Below, piece after piece: positions 8,157 to 17,990 of a stretch of 64,000 bases of DNA. Within the stretch, counting starts at the first letter, position 1, and every line of letters starts with the position of its first letter. Below the pieces are notes generated by a model. It had not been told where the DNA came from. It saw only the letters and a list, made by a program, of their open reading frames with translations, and did no database searches. The DNA is taken from positions 133,248 through 197,247 of the forward strand of contig DATKUK010000017.1 of the NCBI GenBank assembly GCA_035530655.1. The letters are read 5' to 3'. Both the position numbers and the translations under genes were made by a program. Origin of the DNA: DATKUK01 sp035530655. GTDB lineage: Bacteria; Planctomycetota; Phycisphaerae; UBA1845; DATKUK01.

Positions 8157-9221
8157 CTACGTCTCGTTGAACCAGACGTCGATGTGCCGCTCTGGATCGT
8201 AGGGCTTGCCGACGATATCAGGTCGACCGTTGCCCGTCAGGTCACCCACCTTGGCCTCGTGCGTCGGGATGCCGTGCTGGATGACGACTTCCTCGAATTT
8301 CCCGCCGCCCAGGTTGCGGTAGATCATCATCTTGGGGTCGGGGTTCTTGCCCAGGCCCATTTCGGCGACGAAGATGTCGGGGCGACCATCGCCGTTGAAA
8401 TCGGCGATCTCGAGGCTGTGCGGGTGGAAGAGGTCGTCGCGCAGGATGCGTGGGCGCCAGTCGGGCGGCGCGCACCACGCGAGTCGCCCGGGGTGACTTT
8501 CTCCCTCACACAGGACGATTTCGAGGCGGCCATCGCCGTCGAGGTCGGCCACCGCCACGCGGCTCTTGACGAAGTCCGACGCAAAGGATTCCGCCCGCCA
8601 GAGCCCGCCGGCGCCAGTGGGTCGGAGGATGTTCGGCCCGGCGAGCACCTCGATTTGGCCGTCACCGTCGATGTCCACGATCCGTAGACCCTCCACATCG
8701 ACCATCCCCTCGGCCATCAGGTGAGAGCACTCCCTCGGCCAGGGCGAAACGCGAGGGTCGGGTGGAATGTCGTAGTACAACAGCACGCCGCTCTTCTGTG
8801 AGAGCATGACGATCTCGGGCTCGCCGTCACCGTCGACATCGCCGACGGCCTGATCGTGATATTTCTCGAACCGATCCTCGATCACGCGGGTGGGCCACGG
8901 CTGGGTGGGGTCGGGAGGGTTCTCAAACCAGAACACGTGCCGACCGTCGAGCTGTTGGCCGGCCACCACGTCCAGTCGGCCGTTGCCGGTGATGTCCACG
9001 ACGACACCGCCGGCCTCCAGGTTCGGCGCCGATGCCATATCGTGCCGCCGCCACGAGGGGTTCTCATACCAGAACAGGGTCACCTCGCCGGACTTGCCGC
9101 CGATGATGATGTCGTTTCGCCCGTTGCCGTTCACGTCGGCGATCAGCGTGATGTCGTGCAGGCAGCCGGGCGGATCGGCGTCGATGACTTCATGTCTGAA
9201 CTTCAGGCTCGTGGCGGGCAT
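8157..9221 (-). CDS. FG-GAP/VCBS repeat protein (beta-propeller-like)
   Basis: About 354 residues built from repeats of the FG-GAP type. Calcium-loop motifs recur along the whole length: DVNGNGRNDI, DITGNGRLDV, DVDGDGEPEI, DIDGDGQIEV, DLDGDGRLEI, DFNGDGRPDI and DLTGNGRPDI. Seven such loops suggest a seven-bladed propeller. The start at 9221 (MPATSLKFRHEVID) is chosen because GGAGG lies 8 nt upstream; the frame extends to 9314 without supporting features. No signal peptide is visible from this start, which is unusual for a family that is mostly extracellular. No catalytic domain is attached. Ligand unknown. Confidence 0.8.
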   Translation of the reverse strand: MPATSLKFRHEVIDADPPGCLHDITLIADVNGNGRNDIIIGGKSGEVTLFWYENPSWRRHDMASAPNLEAGGVVVDITGNGRLDVVAGQQLDGRHVFWFENPPDPTQPWPTRVIEDRFEKYHDQAVGDVDGDGEPEIVMLSQKSGVLLYYDIPPDPRVSPWPRECSHLMAEGMVDVEGLRIVDIDGDGQIEVLAGPNILRPTGAGGLWRAESFASDFVKSRVAVADLDGDGRLEIVLCEGESHPGRLAWCAPPDWRPRILRDDLFHPHSLEIADFNGDGRPDIFVAEMGLGKNPDPKMMIYRNLGGGKFEEVVIQHGIPTHEAKVGDLTGNGRPDIVGKPYDPERHIDVWFNET

Positions 9222-9713
9222 GTCTTGGCCTCCGGTCGGTTTTTGCGGATTGCGCCGCCAGCGGCACGTTGGCAGGCTACAGCGCCGAATGAGTGTAGCC
9301 AGCCGCACCGTCACCGCAACAGCCCCTTGTATAAGCTCACATCAGCCAGATCGTCGCTTGCCAGGTTGGTGTGTGTAGGGGTTGGACCAGAAGGGGCGCG
9401 GCACCACGGCTAGCCTCGTCACACGTCGCACCGTTCAAGCATTACGGCTTGGGCCGAAGAACACCGCCAAGGTATTCCCTTACACGACGAAGTCCGCAGT
9501 GGTAACTCTGCGGCTGCCGTTAACGTCGTGGGGCAAGTCGCCGCGCTCGCCACAACGCGTCCACAGCATGCTGGTATCTTGAGCTTGGACGATGCCATTC
9601 CCATCCGCGCCGCCTCGACGCGTGCACACATCCGAGGGGGGGGTACTCTCCGTTTCAAACGCAGGACGACGACGAATCGGGTCACCGTCTCAGGCCATGT
9701 CAGCCCTTCGACG

Positions 9714-10997
9714 TCAATCGGTCTGACTGTCCGACGCCCCGTCCGCCGCCTCGGTCTCTTGCGCGCCCTTCTGGGAGGCTTGCCCTGTGTCGACCAGCCT
9801 CTTGCCAGCCAGCACCGCCTGCAGCTGCTCGACGAGCTTCTTCTTGAAGCCTGGGTAGTATCCCACGTGCACCGCTTGGACGACCCCCTGTGCATCGACG
9901 AGCACTGTCTGCGGAATGCCGCTTACCTTGTAGCGATCCGCGACGGTCGCGTCACCATCCAGGGCGACCGTCAGTTCGAGCTTCTGCTCGGCGAGGAACT
10001 TGCGAATCTTCTCTGGCTTCTCGCGCAGATTCACCGCATAGACCAGCAGGCCCTTGTCACCGTACTGCTTGGCCAGATAGGTCAGCGCCGGCAGGCCTTT
10101 GCGGCAAGGTCCGCACCACGTCGCCCAAAAGTCGAGTATCACGACCTTGCCTTTAAGCTTCGCCAAGTCAAGCGTCCCGCCCGCCAGCAGCGGCAGCTTG
10201 AACTCCGGGGCCGGCTTGCCCAGAAGCTCATCGGCGGGATTCGGCTCGTCGTCCCCCTCGAAGAACGAATCGACCTTCACAGCGTCCTCCGGAGCGACGA
10301 ACGTAAAGGCTGCAGCCGGTAAGTCGCGATCGATGCCCCAACCATCAAACGTGGCGGTCACGCCCCCTTCGTAGCCGTGGTCAGACCACATCTTCGTCAG
10401 ATCGAAGCTCAGTTTGCGGATCACCGCCTGCTCACCCGCCTGGACCCAGATGTCCCACTCCATGTCGTCCTGGCCGCCATGCACTCGGCTGCAAGAATCG
10501 CCGTCAATCTCCTCGAGACCCAGGTAGCGAGTTTCTCGAACGCCCTCCATTAGGTCTGTATAGGGATCCGAGGCCACCAACGTATGCAGCACCCACCCTG
10601 CACCCACCTTGTCGTATAGGTATAGCTCGCTGATCGTTCTTGGCGCCGCCTCGATCGTATAGGTGCCCGACCAGTAGGTGTAGAGACCCTTCCCGTCACA
10701 GACCAGTGTCGCGCCCCGGCCGTTCGTGACCGACGCAGCAAACCGATTCGGTCGCTCCATCCCCACGCGATAGCTCACAGCCTCCTCGTCGCTGTCGCTC
10801 TGCGACTTGTAGGCAAAGACAAGGTCGACGTCGACACGGAAACTCTTGCAGCGGATCAACTGCTCGGACATACTCCGCAGCACCTTGTCGGCTTTGGGAT
10901 CGACCGTAGGTGCCGATGCCGTTACAGGCTTGGTTTGGGCGATTACCGAACCCGACAGCACCGCCACCAAAGCTGACACGCTCATCCATAGTTTCAT
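9714..10997 (-). CDS. Secreted DUF2092-like plus TlpA/ResA-type thioredoxin-fold protein
   Basis: About 427 residues from the ATG at 10997, which follows GGGAG by 7 nt. A signal peptide (MKLWMSVSALVAVLSGSVIAQ) directs it out of the cytoplasm. Residues about 40-230 form a beta-rich domain (MERPNRFAASVTNGRGATLV) resembling the LolA-like DUF2092 family. The C-terminal half is a TlpA-type thioredoxin domain with the active site WATWCGPCRKG and the cis-Pro loop KVSGIPQTVLV. Together these suggest a periplasmic thiol-disulfide oxidoreductase with an attached sensing or carrier module; substrate unknown. The C-terminal tail is low-complexity. The DUF2092 assignment is the weaker part. Confidence 0.85.
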   Translation of the reverse strand: MKLWMSVSALVAVLSGSVIAQTKPVTASAPTVDPKADKVLRSMSEQLIRCKSFRVDVDLVFAYKSQSDSDEEAVSYRVGMERPNRFAASVTNGRGATLVCDGKGLYTYWSGTYTIEAAPRTISELYLYDKVGAGWVLHTLVASDPYTDLMEGVRETRYLGLEEIDGDSCSRVHGGQDDMEWDIWVQAGEQAVIRKLSFDLTKMWSDHGYEGGVTATFDGWGIDRDLPAAAFTFVAPEDAVKVDSFFEGDDEPNPADELLGKPAPEFKLPLLAGGTLDLAKLKGKVVILDFWATWCGPCRKGLPALTYLAKQYGDKGLLVYAVNLREKPEKIRKFLAEQKLELTVALDGDATVADRYKVSGIPQTVLVDAQGVVQAVHVGYYPGFKKKLVEQLQAVLAGKRLVDTGQASQKGAQETEAADGASDSQTD

Positions 10998-11323
10998 ACT
11001 TGTTGCTCCCCTAACCCGCGATTCCCCGGATGGCCTCCCGCTCACCACCGCCGTGGGCCTTTCGCGCAAGTCTAGCACGATCTGCGAGATCGACAAGCAC
11101 TTCCTCTGCTCGGCTGAGGGAGGACACGGCCATCGCCGGACCATGATGCCGTCCAAGAAGGCCCGCCTAAAGGCGTTCATGGTCGATCCGGGCAGGCCAG
11201 GCGCGTCAGAGAACTGGACGCGCCGCTCGCGGGCAGCGAGAATGCCCCCCTTACTGCCGGTGAGGGTACTGGAGCCGTCACGGCAAGCGTGAGTCCAACA
11301 GCTCTTTCATAGGAACAAGGCAT

Positions 11324-13327
11324 ATGGCAGCGAAACTCAGATGGGGTCTTCTGGCGACGGGCAGTATCGCACACACGTTCGCAAAAGGTCTGGCCGGCTC
11401 CAAGACGGGAGTCCTGACGGCCGTGGGCAGCCGCAGCCGGCAAGGGGCTGACAAGTTCGGCGAGGAATTCGGCGTATCCCGCCGCCACGCGAGCTACCAG
11501 GCCCTGCTCAACGACGATCAGGTCGACGCGGTGTATATCTCGACGCCGCACCCCATGCACGCCGAGTGGGCAATCAAGGCAGCCGAGGCCGGCAAGCACA
11601 TCCTCTGCGAGAAGCCCATCGCCCTCAATCACGCCGAGGCGATGGCCGTGGTCGAAGCAGCCTGTCGGCACGACGTGTTTCTGATGGAAGCGTTCATGTA
11701 CCGCTGCCATCCGCAGACGGCCAGGTTGGCCGAGCTTCTGCGAGACGGCACGATTGGCGAAGTCCGGCTCATTCAGGCGACCTTCAGCTTCCAGGCCGGG
11801 TTCAACCCCGACAGCAGACTGTTCGCCAACTCGCTGGGCGGCGGAGGCATCCTCGATGTGGGGTGCTACTGCACGTCAATGGTTCGGCTGGTCGCCGGCG
11901 TGGCGGCCAGCAAGGACTTCGCCGAGCCGGTGGAGGTGAAGGGCACCACCGTGATCGGACCGACCAGCCGTGTGGACGAGTATGCGGTAGCGTCGATGAA
12001 GTTCCCAGGCGGCATCCTGGCCAGCCTGGCTACCGGCGTGAACCTGAATTCGGACAGCGTCGTGCGCATCTTCGGATCGGAAGGTCACATCTACATCCCC
12101 TCGCCGTGGATTCCAGCCCGGCAAGGCGGTCAAACCAAGATCATGGTCGCTCGCCACGACGAGCCCAAACGGCGCGAGATCGCCGTCGATTCGCCGGCGG
12201 GCCTGTATACCATCGAAGCCGATACCGTCGCCCGACACATCGACGCCAGGCAGGCCCCCTCCCCGGCGATGACCTGGGACGACACGTTGGGCAACATGAA
12301 GACGCTCGATATGTGGCGCGAAGCCATCGGTATGGTCTACGACGCCGAGAAGCCCGAAGCACAGACGCAGACGGTACACAAGCGGCCCCTCGCACCACGC
12401 AAGGACCACAACATGAAGTACGGACGCGTGCCGGGCGTGGAGGTGCCCATCTCGCGGCTGATCATGGGCTGCGACAACCAGAGAACCATGCCGCATGCGG
12501 CGGTGATGTTCGACGATTTCATCGAGCGAGGCGGCTCGTGTTTCGACACGGCTCACATCTACGCCGGCGGCACTTGCGAGAGACTGCTGGGTCAGTGGAT
12601 TGTTAACCGCAACATCCGCAGCAAGGTCGCCATCATCGGCAAGGGAGCCCATACGCCCAACTGCTTCCCGGAGGCGGTGACCCGGCAACTGAGCGAGACC
12701 CTCGAGCGTCTGCAAACCAACTACGTCGATGTCTATTTGCTCCATCGCGACAACCCGGACGTGCCGGCCGGGGAATTCGTCGACGTGCTGAACGAGCACA
12801 AGAAAGCGGGCCGCATCCGCGCGTTCGGAGGGTCAAACTGGACGATGGAACGGCTGGATGCCGCCAACGCCTACGCCGATTCGAAGGGTCTGACAGGCTT
12901 CACAGTTGTCAGCAACAACTTCAGCCTTGCTCGGATGGTCGAGCCGCCCTGGGACGGATGCCTTGCCTCGTCGGACAAGACGTGGCGCGACTGGTTGGCG
13001 CGGACGCAGATGACGCTTATGTCCTGGTCGAGTCAGGCGCAGGGCTTCTTCGCCGGAAGGGCCGATCCCGACAATCTGTCCGACCCCGGACTGGTCCGAT
13101 GCTGGTACTGCGAAGACAACTTCGGGCGCCTCCAGCGGGCCGTCGAGCTGGCGAAAGACCGAGGCGTGCTCCCGATCAACATCGCGCTGGCCTACGTGCT
13201 CTGCCAGCCGTTCCCTACGTTTGCCCTGATCGGGCCTCGGGCGCTGTCGGAAACCCGAACATCGGTCCCGGCAATGGATGTGGAGTTGACGCCGGACGAG
13301 CTGCGCTGGCTGAACCTTGAAGCGTAG
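11324..13327 (+). CDS. Fusion of Gfo/Idh/MocA oxidoreductase and aldo/keto reductase
   Basis: 667 residues with two enzyme domains in one frame. Residues 1-360 are a Gfo/Idh/MocA dehydrogenase: nucleotide-binding start LRWGLLATGSIAHTFAKG, the EKP motif in HILCEKPIALN, and a C-terminal beta domain. Residues from about 366 form an aldo/keto reductase starting MKYGRVPGVEVPISRLIMGC, with the catalytic tetrad visible as D in CFDTA, Y in HIYAGG, K in IIGKGAH and H in YLLHRD. Both families use NAD(P)(H) on sugars or polyols, so sequential or coupled sugar oxidoreduction is plausible. It converges on the enolase-superfamily gene. Substrate unknown. Confidence 0.88.
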   Translation: MAAKLRWGLLATGSIAHTFAKGLAGSKTGVLTAVGSRSRQGADKFGEEFGVSRRHASYQALLNDDQVDAVYISTPHPMHAEWAIKAAEAGKHILCEKPIALNHAEAMAVVEAACRHDVFLMEAFMYRCHPQTARLAELLRDGTIGEVRLIQATFSFQAGFNPDSRLFANSLGGGGILDVGCYCTSMVRLVAGVAASKDFAEPVEVKGTTVIGPTSRVDEYAVASMKFPGGILASLATGVNLNSDSVVRIFGSEGHIYIPSPWIPARQGGQTKIMVARHDEPKRREIAVDSPAGLYTIEADTVARHIDARQAPSPAMTWDDTLGNMKTLDMWREAIGMVYDAEKPEAQTQTVHKRPLAPRKDHNMKYGRVPGVEVPISRLIMGCDNQRTMPHAAVMFDDFIERGGSCFDTAHIYAGGTCERLLGQWIVNRNIRSKVAIIGKGAHTPNCFPEAVTRQLSETLERLQTNYVDVYLLHRDNPDVPAGEFVDVLNEHKKAGRIRAFGGSNWTMERLDAANAYADSKGLTGFTVVSNNFSLARMVEPPWDGCLASSDKTWRDWLARTQMTLMSWSSQAQGFFAGRADPDNLSDPGLVRCWYCEDNFGRLQRAVELAKDRGVLPINIALAYVLCQPFPTFALIGPRALSETRTSVPAMDVELTPDELRWLNLEA

Positions 13328-13412
13328 GCGAAAGCCGCAGTCGTTCATGCGGGCGCTCACGCGCGATCGCCCGTCATATGTTACGCCGGCCAATTGAAGG
13401 CCACCGAGCGAG

Positions 13413-14501
13413 TCAATCCAACTCGCTGATCTGGCGCTGGGCGGCAGCCAGCCAGGACGCGTCGATCGTCACGCCCCAGCCGGGCCCGTCGGGAACGGCC
13501 ACCACACCGTCGCGCACCTCGGGAAGCGGTGCATACAGACCGCCGAAGCCCGACGGCTCGATCGAAAACTCCAGGAAAGGCCCGGCGTTGGGGATAGCGG
13601 CCAGCATGTGCAGCGTGAAGACCGTAACCAGCGAGAGATTGGCCGAGTGCGGCGTGCACGGCAGGTTGGCTTCGGCCGCCATGGCTGCCACGCGCAACGC
13701 CCGGGTCAGACCGCCCACGTAGCACACGTCGGGCTGAACGATATCGACCGCACGCATCGCTATCATGCGCTGGAACTGTGCGAGGCAAACGTCCTGCTCG
13801 CCGCCGGCTACCGGCACGTCGAGCGCCGCGGCTACCTCGGCGGTCCATTCGAGGTGCCAGTATGGGCACGGCTCCTCGAAGTGACAGACGCCGTACTGTT
13901 CGAGCACGCGGCCGACCTCGATCGCCCTCTTCGGCGTGTAGCAGCTATTGGCGTCGACGTGCATAGCCACATCCTCGCCGACCGCGTTGCGGACCGTTGG
14001 AATCAGCGTCTCGGTGCGGCCAGGCCACTCGTCCTGATCGTGCCCGGTGCGCTTGCCGATCCTCAACTTGCAGGCCCGGAAGCCATGGGTCTCGATCAAC
14101 CGGCACATCCGCTCGGCTTCGTCCTCGGGCGTGATGTCCCGCCGCATGCTCGAGGCGTATGCGGCGATGTGCCCGGGGCGGCCGCCCAGCAATTCGCACA
14201 CACTCTTGCCGGCCAGCTTGCCGCGGAGATCCCATAGCGCCGTGTCGACACCACCGAGGGCCCGACATACGTACGATCCAGGAAACTTGTACTCCTCCTC
14301 GATGCAGGTATCGACCAGTCCGTCCAGATCCGACGCGTCGGCCCCCAGTGCGTGCGGGGCAATCTGCCGGTGCAAGACGGCGGCTGAGATGTCCGCGTTG
14401 CGCGGTGCGATCTGGCCGAAGCCCTGCGCCCCGTCATCGGTGGTCACGCGGACGATGCTGATCGGCTCCTGTGTGAACGTTTCGATGCTCTGGATTTTCA
14501 T
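13413..14501 (-). CDS. Mandelate racemase/enolase superfamily enzyme (probable sugar-acid dehydratase)
   Basis: About 362 residues from the ATG at 14501 (MKIQSIETFTQEPI), preceded by AAGGAG. The superfamily layout is complete: N-terminal capping domain, then barrel residues CKLRIGK, metal ligands D in AMHVDANSCY, E in CHFEEPCPY and E in VAGGEQD, then DIVQPDVCYVGG and a late His in CTPHSANLS. These place it among acid-sugar dehydratases and related lyases or racemases. The exact substrate cannot be read. It is divergent from a heparinase-like gene and next to a sugar oxidoreductase fusion, suggesting polysaccharide or uronate catabolism. Confidence 0.85.
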   Translation of the reverse strand: MKIQSIETFTQEPISIVRVTTDDGAQGFGQIAPRNADISAAVLHRQIAPHALGADASDLDGLVDTCIEEEYKFPGSYVCRALGGVDTALWDLRGKLAGKSVCELLGGRPGHIAAYASSMRRDITPEDEAERMCRLIETHGFRACKLRIGKRTGHDQDEWPGRTETLIPTVRNAVGEDVAMHVDANSCYTPKRAIEVGRVLEQYGVCHFEEPCPYWHLEWTAEVAAALDVPVAGGEQDVCLAQFQRMIAMRAVDIVQPDVCYVGGLTRALRVAAMAAEANLPCTPHSANLSLVTVFTLHMLAAIPNAGPFLEFSIEPSGFGGLYAPLPEVRDGVVAVPDGPGWGVTIDASWLAAAQRQISELD

Positions 14502-14686
14502 GAGCAGCTCCTTACGCCGGTGATGGGTTCTGCCTTTCCTGGACCCCTCTCGCCTGGGCAGTCCGACGGATCCTCGCCTCGTCTGGCCGCTGCCCGTTAC
14601 ATCGTGTACTGTGGCGAGGCGGTCTCGGCAAGGCGGCCATCGGTCGCCGCCAGGCACGGCGGGTGTGGGGGCGGAAGGAAAGACGT

Positions 14687-16951
14687 ATGTACTTGGTGTC
14701 GCGTTTGGCAGTAGCCTCTTCGATAGCAGTGATAAGCGCCCTGGCCTGCAAGGCCGCCTGGGGGGCCACGGCCCCTTCTGAGCAGCCGTCAGCCACCTCA
14801 GAACCAGCCCGGATCGCACCGGCTCACCCCTTTCTTTTCTTTGACAGATCGCAGACGCGCGAGTTGGCCTTGCGAAAGGACGCCGACCCTTTGCTGACGG
14901 CATGCTGGGAGAAACTCACCAGCCGGGCGACCGCCCCGGACGACCTGGAACGTTGGACCGGTCAACTCGAGGCCCGTGCTCTGCTCTGGCAGCTTCAGGG
15001 CGACGAGGAGATGGCGTCGGGCGCCATTCGACTGATGCTCCAGGTGCTGGAAAAGGAAGACCCGGTGGCGTTCTACAAGCGGGCCGACTTTCACCATCAG
15101 GCCAGGCCGCTACGCGCGCTGGCGCTGGCGTGGGATTGGCTGTATGGGAAACTGACCGCCCAGCAACGCACCGAGATGCTGCTGGCGCTGGAAGCGTGGT
15201 GTGGTGCGGCCTACGAATACACGAACCAACAGTGGTGGCGCGAGGCGTCGTACAACGTCGGCGCCATCCCGGTTAGCGGGATCGGGTTGCTGGCGACGGC
15301 GATCCGGCCCGACTCGACCGACCCGAGGACCGAAACGTGGTACGCCGAAGCGGTGCGCCGGATCGGTCAGAACTTCTTTCCTTTGAGCTGGAAGGAATCG
15401 GGCATCTGCTGGGAGGGCCCCAACTACGCCATCGTCGGCTTGCGGTACGCCGCGCAGTTCGCCGAGGCGTTGCGACGCAGCGGCGGCCCCGACCTGCTGG
15501 ACGGCTCGGGAGCCCTGCGAGCAATGCAGTACCAGATGTATCAGTGGATGCCGCAAGGCGGCTGCGCCCCCATCGGTGATAACACCAACTACGGCCGACG
15601 AACGTTTGCAGCTGAGTACCTCCTCTGCATGCAACGAAGCCATGATGCGGCGGGCCTGTGGACCTGGCGCACATACACCGACGACCGGCGGCTGGACTCG
15701 CTCATTACGTTTCTGTGGTACCCGCTGGAGCTGACCCCCGTCAGCCCGCTGGAGGCGAATCTGCCTGCGTCGCACTACTTCGAGGTCACACCCAACCGGG
15801 CGGGCTACGTGTTCAGCCGTTCGCGGTGGGAAGATCCCAACGCCGCATTCTTTGCCTTCGTAACACGCTTCGAAAAGTGCAACCACCAGCACTATGACAT
15901 GAACTCGTTTCTGCTGGGCGGCTTCGGAACACTGTTTGCCACGCATGCGGACCTGTACCCGTATGGCCACCTCAATCATGGCGTCGACTTCGAGCACAAC
16001 ATGGTCGTGGTCGACGGCGGTGGATGGCCCGCCCACGACAATCAGCATTCCTGCGGCGACGACAACTCGACGTTAGGGGTCCTTGTGGGGCTGGCGCTCG
16101 GCGAGTTCGCCGACTACGTCCGCGGCGACGCCAAGTGGTCGTACCGCGACAACACGATACTAAATGACAATCCCGCGATCCGGGCGGAGCGAGCGTGTCT
16201 TTTCGTCAAGCAGGGCCCGACGCCCTACCTGCTCGCCGTCGACGACCTGCAATACTCGCACGATCCGCATCGCTACGACTGGCACTGGCATTCGCCCGAC
16301 CTGCCGATCGACGGCTCGGGGACGCTCGAAGACCCGCTGCTCATCACGGCCGAGAAGGCCGTTTGCGCCATCCGTTTCGTAACGCCCCGCCAACCTGCAA
16401 TCACCATCGAACCGGCCGAGTCGGGACAAAGGCGTTACCGAGACAAGCTCAAACGCATCGCCGCAACGCAGAACGATATTCGGGTTCGCTATGCGGCGGT
16501 GGCGACACTTGCCGCCTCGGCGGACGGGCAAGCGCGCGTTCACGACCTTGATTTGCAGTGTGCCAATCCGACGGCCGGCGCGGTGCGAGTCGAGCTGCCG
16601 GACGGATCGGTGGACTATGTCGTCTGGCAGTCCGAGGAGCATCACATGCAGTTGGGCTCGCCGCTGACGGCTGGGCCGCTTCAGACCGACGGGCTGCTGG
16701 CGATGGTCCGCGTCCAGGACGGACAAGTCGTCGGTTACGTACTGGGTGAGGGGACGCACCTGCGCTGGCAAGACCGGCCTCTGGTCGGCAGCGAAGCGTC
16801 CGTCTGCGTCAGCGCCGGACGCGACGGAGTCAGGGTGTTCGGCCGCCGTCGCGCCCGCGAAGGCCTGCCGCCGATCGAACCGATCGGTGTGCAGGCGTGG
16901 CGGCCGGGGGCTTCGCAAGCACCCGTTGGGCACGCCCCGGGATCGCGTTAG
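14687..16951 (+). CDS. Secreted heparinase II/III-like protein
   Basis: About 754 residues from the ATG at 14687, preceded by GGAAGGA. A signal peptide (MYLVSRLAVASSIAVISALA) is followed by an alpha-helical toroid region (about 60-330: LARKDADPLL-like helices, ALALAWDWLYGKLT, NQQWWREASYNVGAIPVSG) and a beta-rich C-terminal part with FEKCNHQHYDMNSFLLGGFG and HGVDFEHNMVVVDGGG. This matches the layout of heparinase II/III and related alginate lyases, which cleave uronic-acid polysaccharides by beta-elimination. The His/Tyr-rich stretch NHQHYD is a likely active-site segment. The substrate is not predictable. Confidence 0.75.
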   Translation: MYLVSRLAVASSIAVISALACKAAWGATAPSEQPSATSEPARIAPAHPFLFFDRSQTRELALRKDADPLLTACWEKLTSRATAPDDLERWTGQLEARALLWQLQGDEEMASGAIRLMLQVLEKEDPVAFYKRADFHHQARPLRALALAWDWLYGKLTAQQRTEMLLALEAWCGAAYEYTNQQWWREASYNVGAIPVSGIGLLATAIRPDSTDPRTETWYAEAVRRIGQNFFPLSWKESGICWEGPNYAIVGLRYAAQFAEALRRSGGPDLLDGSGALRAMQYQMYQWMPQGGCAPIGDNTNYGRRTFAAEYLLCMQRSHDAAGLWTWRTYTDDRRLDSLITFLWYPLELTPVSPLEANLPASHYFEVTPNRAGYVFSRSRWEDPNAAFFAFVTRFEKCNHQHYDMNSFLLGGFGTLFATHADLYPYGHLNHGVDFEHNMVVVDGGGWPAHDNQHSCGDDNSTLGVLVGLALGEFADYVRGDAKWSYRDNTILNDNPAIRAERACLFVKQGPTPYLLAVDDLQYSHDPHRYDWHWHSPDLPIDGSGTLEDPLLITAEKAVCAIRFVTPRQPAITIEPAESGQRRYRDKLKRIAATQNDIRVRYAAVATLAASADGQARVHDLDLQCANPTAGAVRVELPDGSVDYVVWQSEEHHMQLGSPLTAGPLQTDGLLAMVRVQDGQVVGYVLGEGTHLRWQDRPLVGSEASVCVSAGRDGVRVFGRRRAREGLPPIEPIGVQAWRPGASQAPVGHAPGSR

Positions 16952-16967
16952 GCGGTCAAATCGACCG

Positions 16968-16996
16968 TTGACGCCCGGCGGCGCGTCCGCTATCCT
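16968..16996 (+). promoter_or_regulatory. Candidate promoter of the etfBA-acd operon
   Basis: TTGACG at 16968-16973 and TATCCT at 16991-16996, separated by exactly 17 bp, lie about 50 bp before the etfB start. Five of six and four of six positions match the sigma-70 consensus. No operator is evident. Confidence 0.55.
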
Positions 16997-17046
16997 GCCC
17001 GGTTCAACTGAGGTTACTTCCCAGTCGCTTAGTTGAGGTCGCTGTA

Positions 17047-17961
17047 ATGGGTTACCGTTGCGTGGTACTCGCCAAACAGGTTCCGGACACGAAGAAGGTC
17101 ACCGGCAAGGCCATGAAAGACGACGGCACGGTGAACCGCGCCGCCCTGCCGGCCATCTTCAACCCCGAGGATCTCAACGCCCTGGAGGCCGCCCTGGAGA
17201 TCCGGGATACCTACGGGGGTGAGGTGATCCTCATGACCATGAGCATCCCGCGCGCGGCCGAGATCCTGCGTGAGGGTCTCTACCGCGGGGTCGACCGGGC
17301 GATTCTGATCACCGACCGCAAGGCCGCCGGGTCCGACACGCTGGCCACGGGCTACATTCTGTCCTGTGCGGTGCGGAAGCTGGGTAATTTCGACCTGGTC
17401 TTCTGCGGTCGCCAGGCCATCGACGGCGACACGGCCCAGGTGGGCCCGCAGCTTGCCGAGAAGCTCGGGATCACGCAGGTGACCTACTTCGAGAAGCTCG
17501 AATCGCTCGGAAACGGGAAAGCCCGCATCCGCCGCAACGTGGGCCACGGCTGGGAGCTGGTGGAAGGCGATCTGCCGCTGCTCGTAACGGTCACGTCGGA
17601 GGCCAACACGCCCCGCCCGCCGGCCGCACGACGCCTGATGAAGCACAAATCGGCGATGGCCCCGTCCGAGGTGCAGCAACAAGTCGCCGCTGAGATGGAG
17701 GGTCAGGCGCCTGAGAAGATCGAAAAGGAAGTGGCTGCCCAATGCAACGCGTTGAAGCGGCGCGGACTGTTGGTCGAGCAGTGGAGTCTCGACGGGCTCG
17801 ACGTCGACGAACAGTGGATCGGTCTGTCCGGCTCACCCACCAAGGTGCATCGCATCCAGAGCGTTGTGCTGACCGGAGGCGAGTACAAGAACGTGTCGCC
17901 GACCGAAGAGGGCGTTCGAGACCTCGTACATGAACTCATTGAAGACCACACCATCGGGTGA
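17047..17961 (+). CDS. etfB: Electron transfer flavoprotein, beta subunit
   Basis: 304 residues, longer than the usual 250-260. Starts MGYRCVVLAKQVPDTKKV; the AMP-binding region is seen in ILREGLYRGVDRAILITD and FCGRQAIDGDTAQVGPQLAE, the classic EtfB signature. With EtfA it accepts electrons from acyl-CoA dehydrogenase and passes them to ETF:quinone oxidoreductase. The C-terminal extension after about residue 230 is charged. It is followed directly by etfA and then an acyl-CoA dehydrogenase, so the operon is functionally coherent. Confidence 0.93.
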   Translation: MGYRCVVLAKQVPDTKKVTGKAMKDDGTVNRAALPAIFNPEDLNALEAALEIRDTYGGEVILMTMSIPRAAEILREGLYRGVDRAILITDRKAAGSDTLATGYILSCAVRKLGNFDLVFCGRQAIDGDTAQVGPQLAEKLGITQVTYFEKLESLGNGKARIRRNVGHGWELVEGDLPLLVTVTSEANTPRPPAARRLMKHKSAMAPSEVQQQVAAEMEGQAPEKIEKEVAAQCNALKRRGLLVEQWSLDGLDVDEQWIGLSGSPTKVHRIQSVVLTGGEYKNVSPTEEGVRDLVHELIEDHTIG

Positions 17962-17990
17962 TGGGTGGCTGCGGCTCGGAGTCCAACGCG

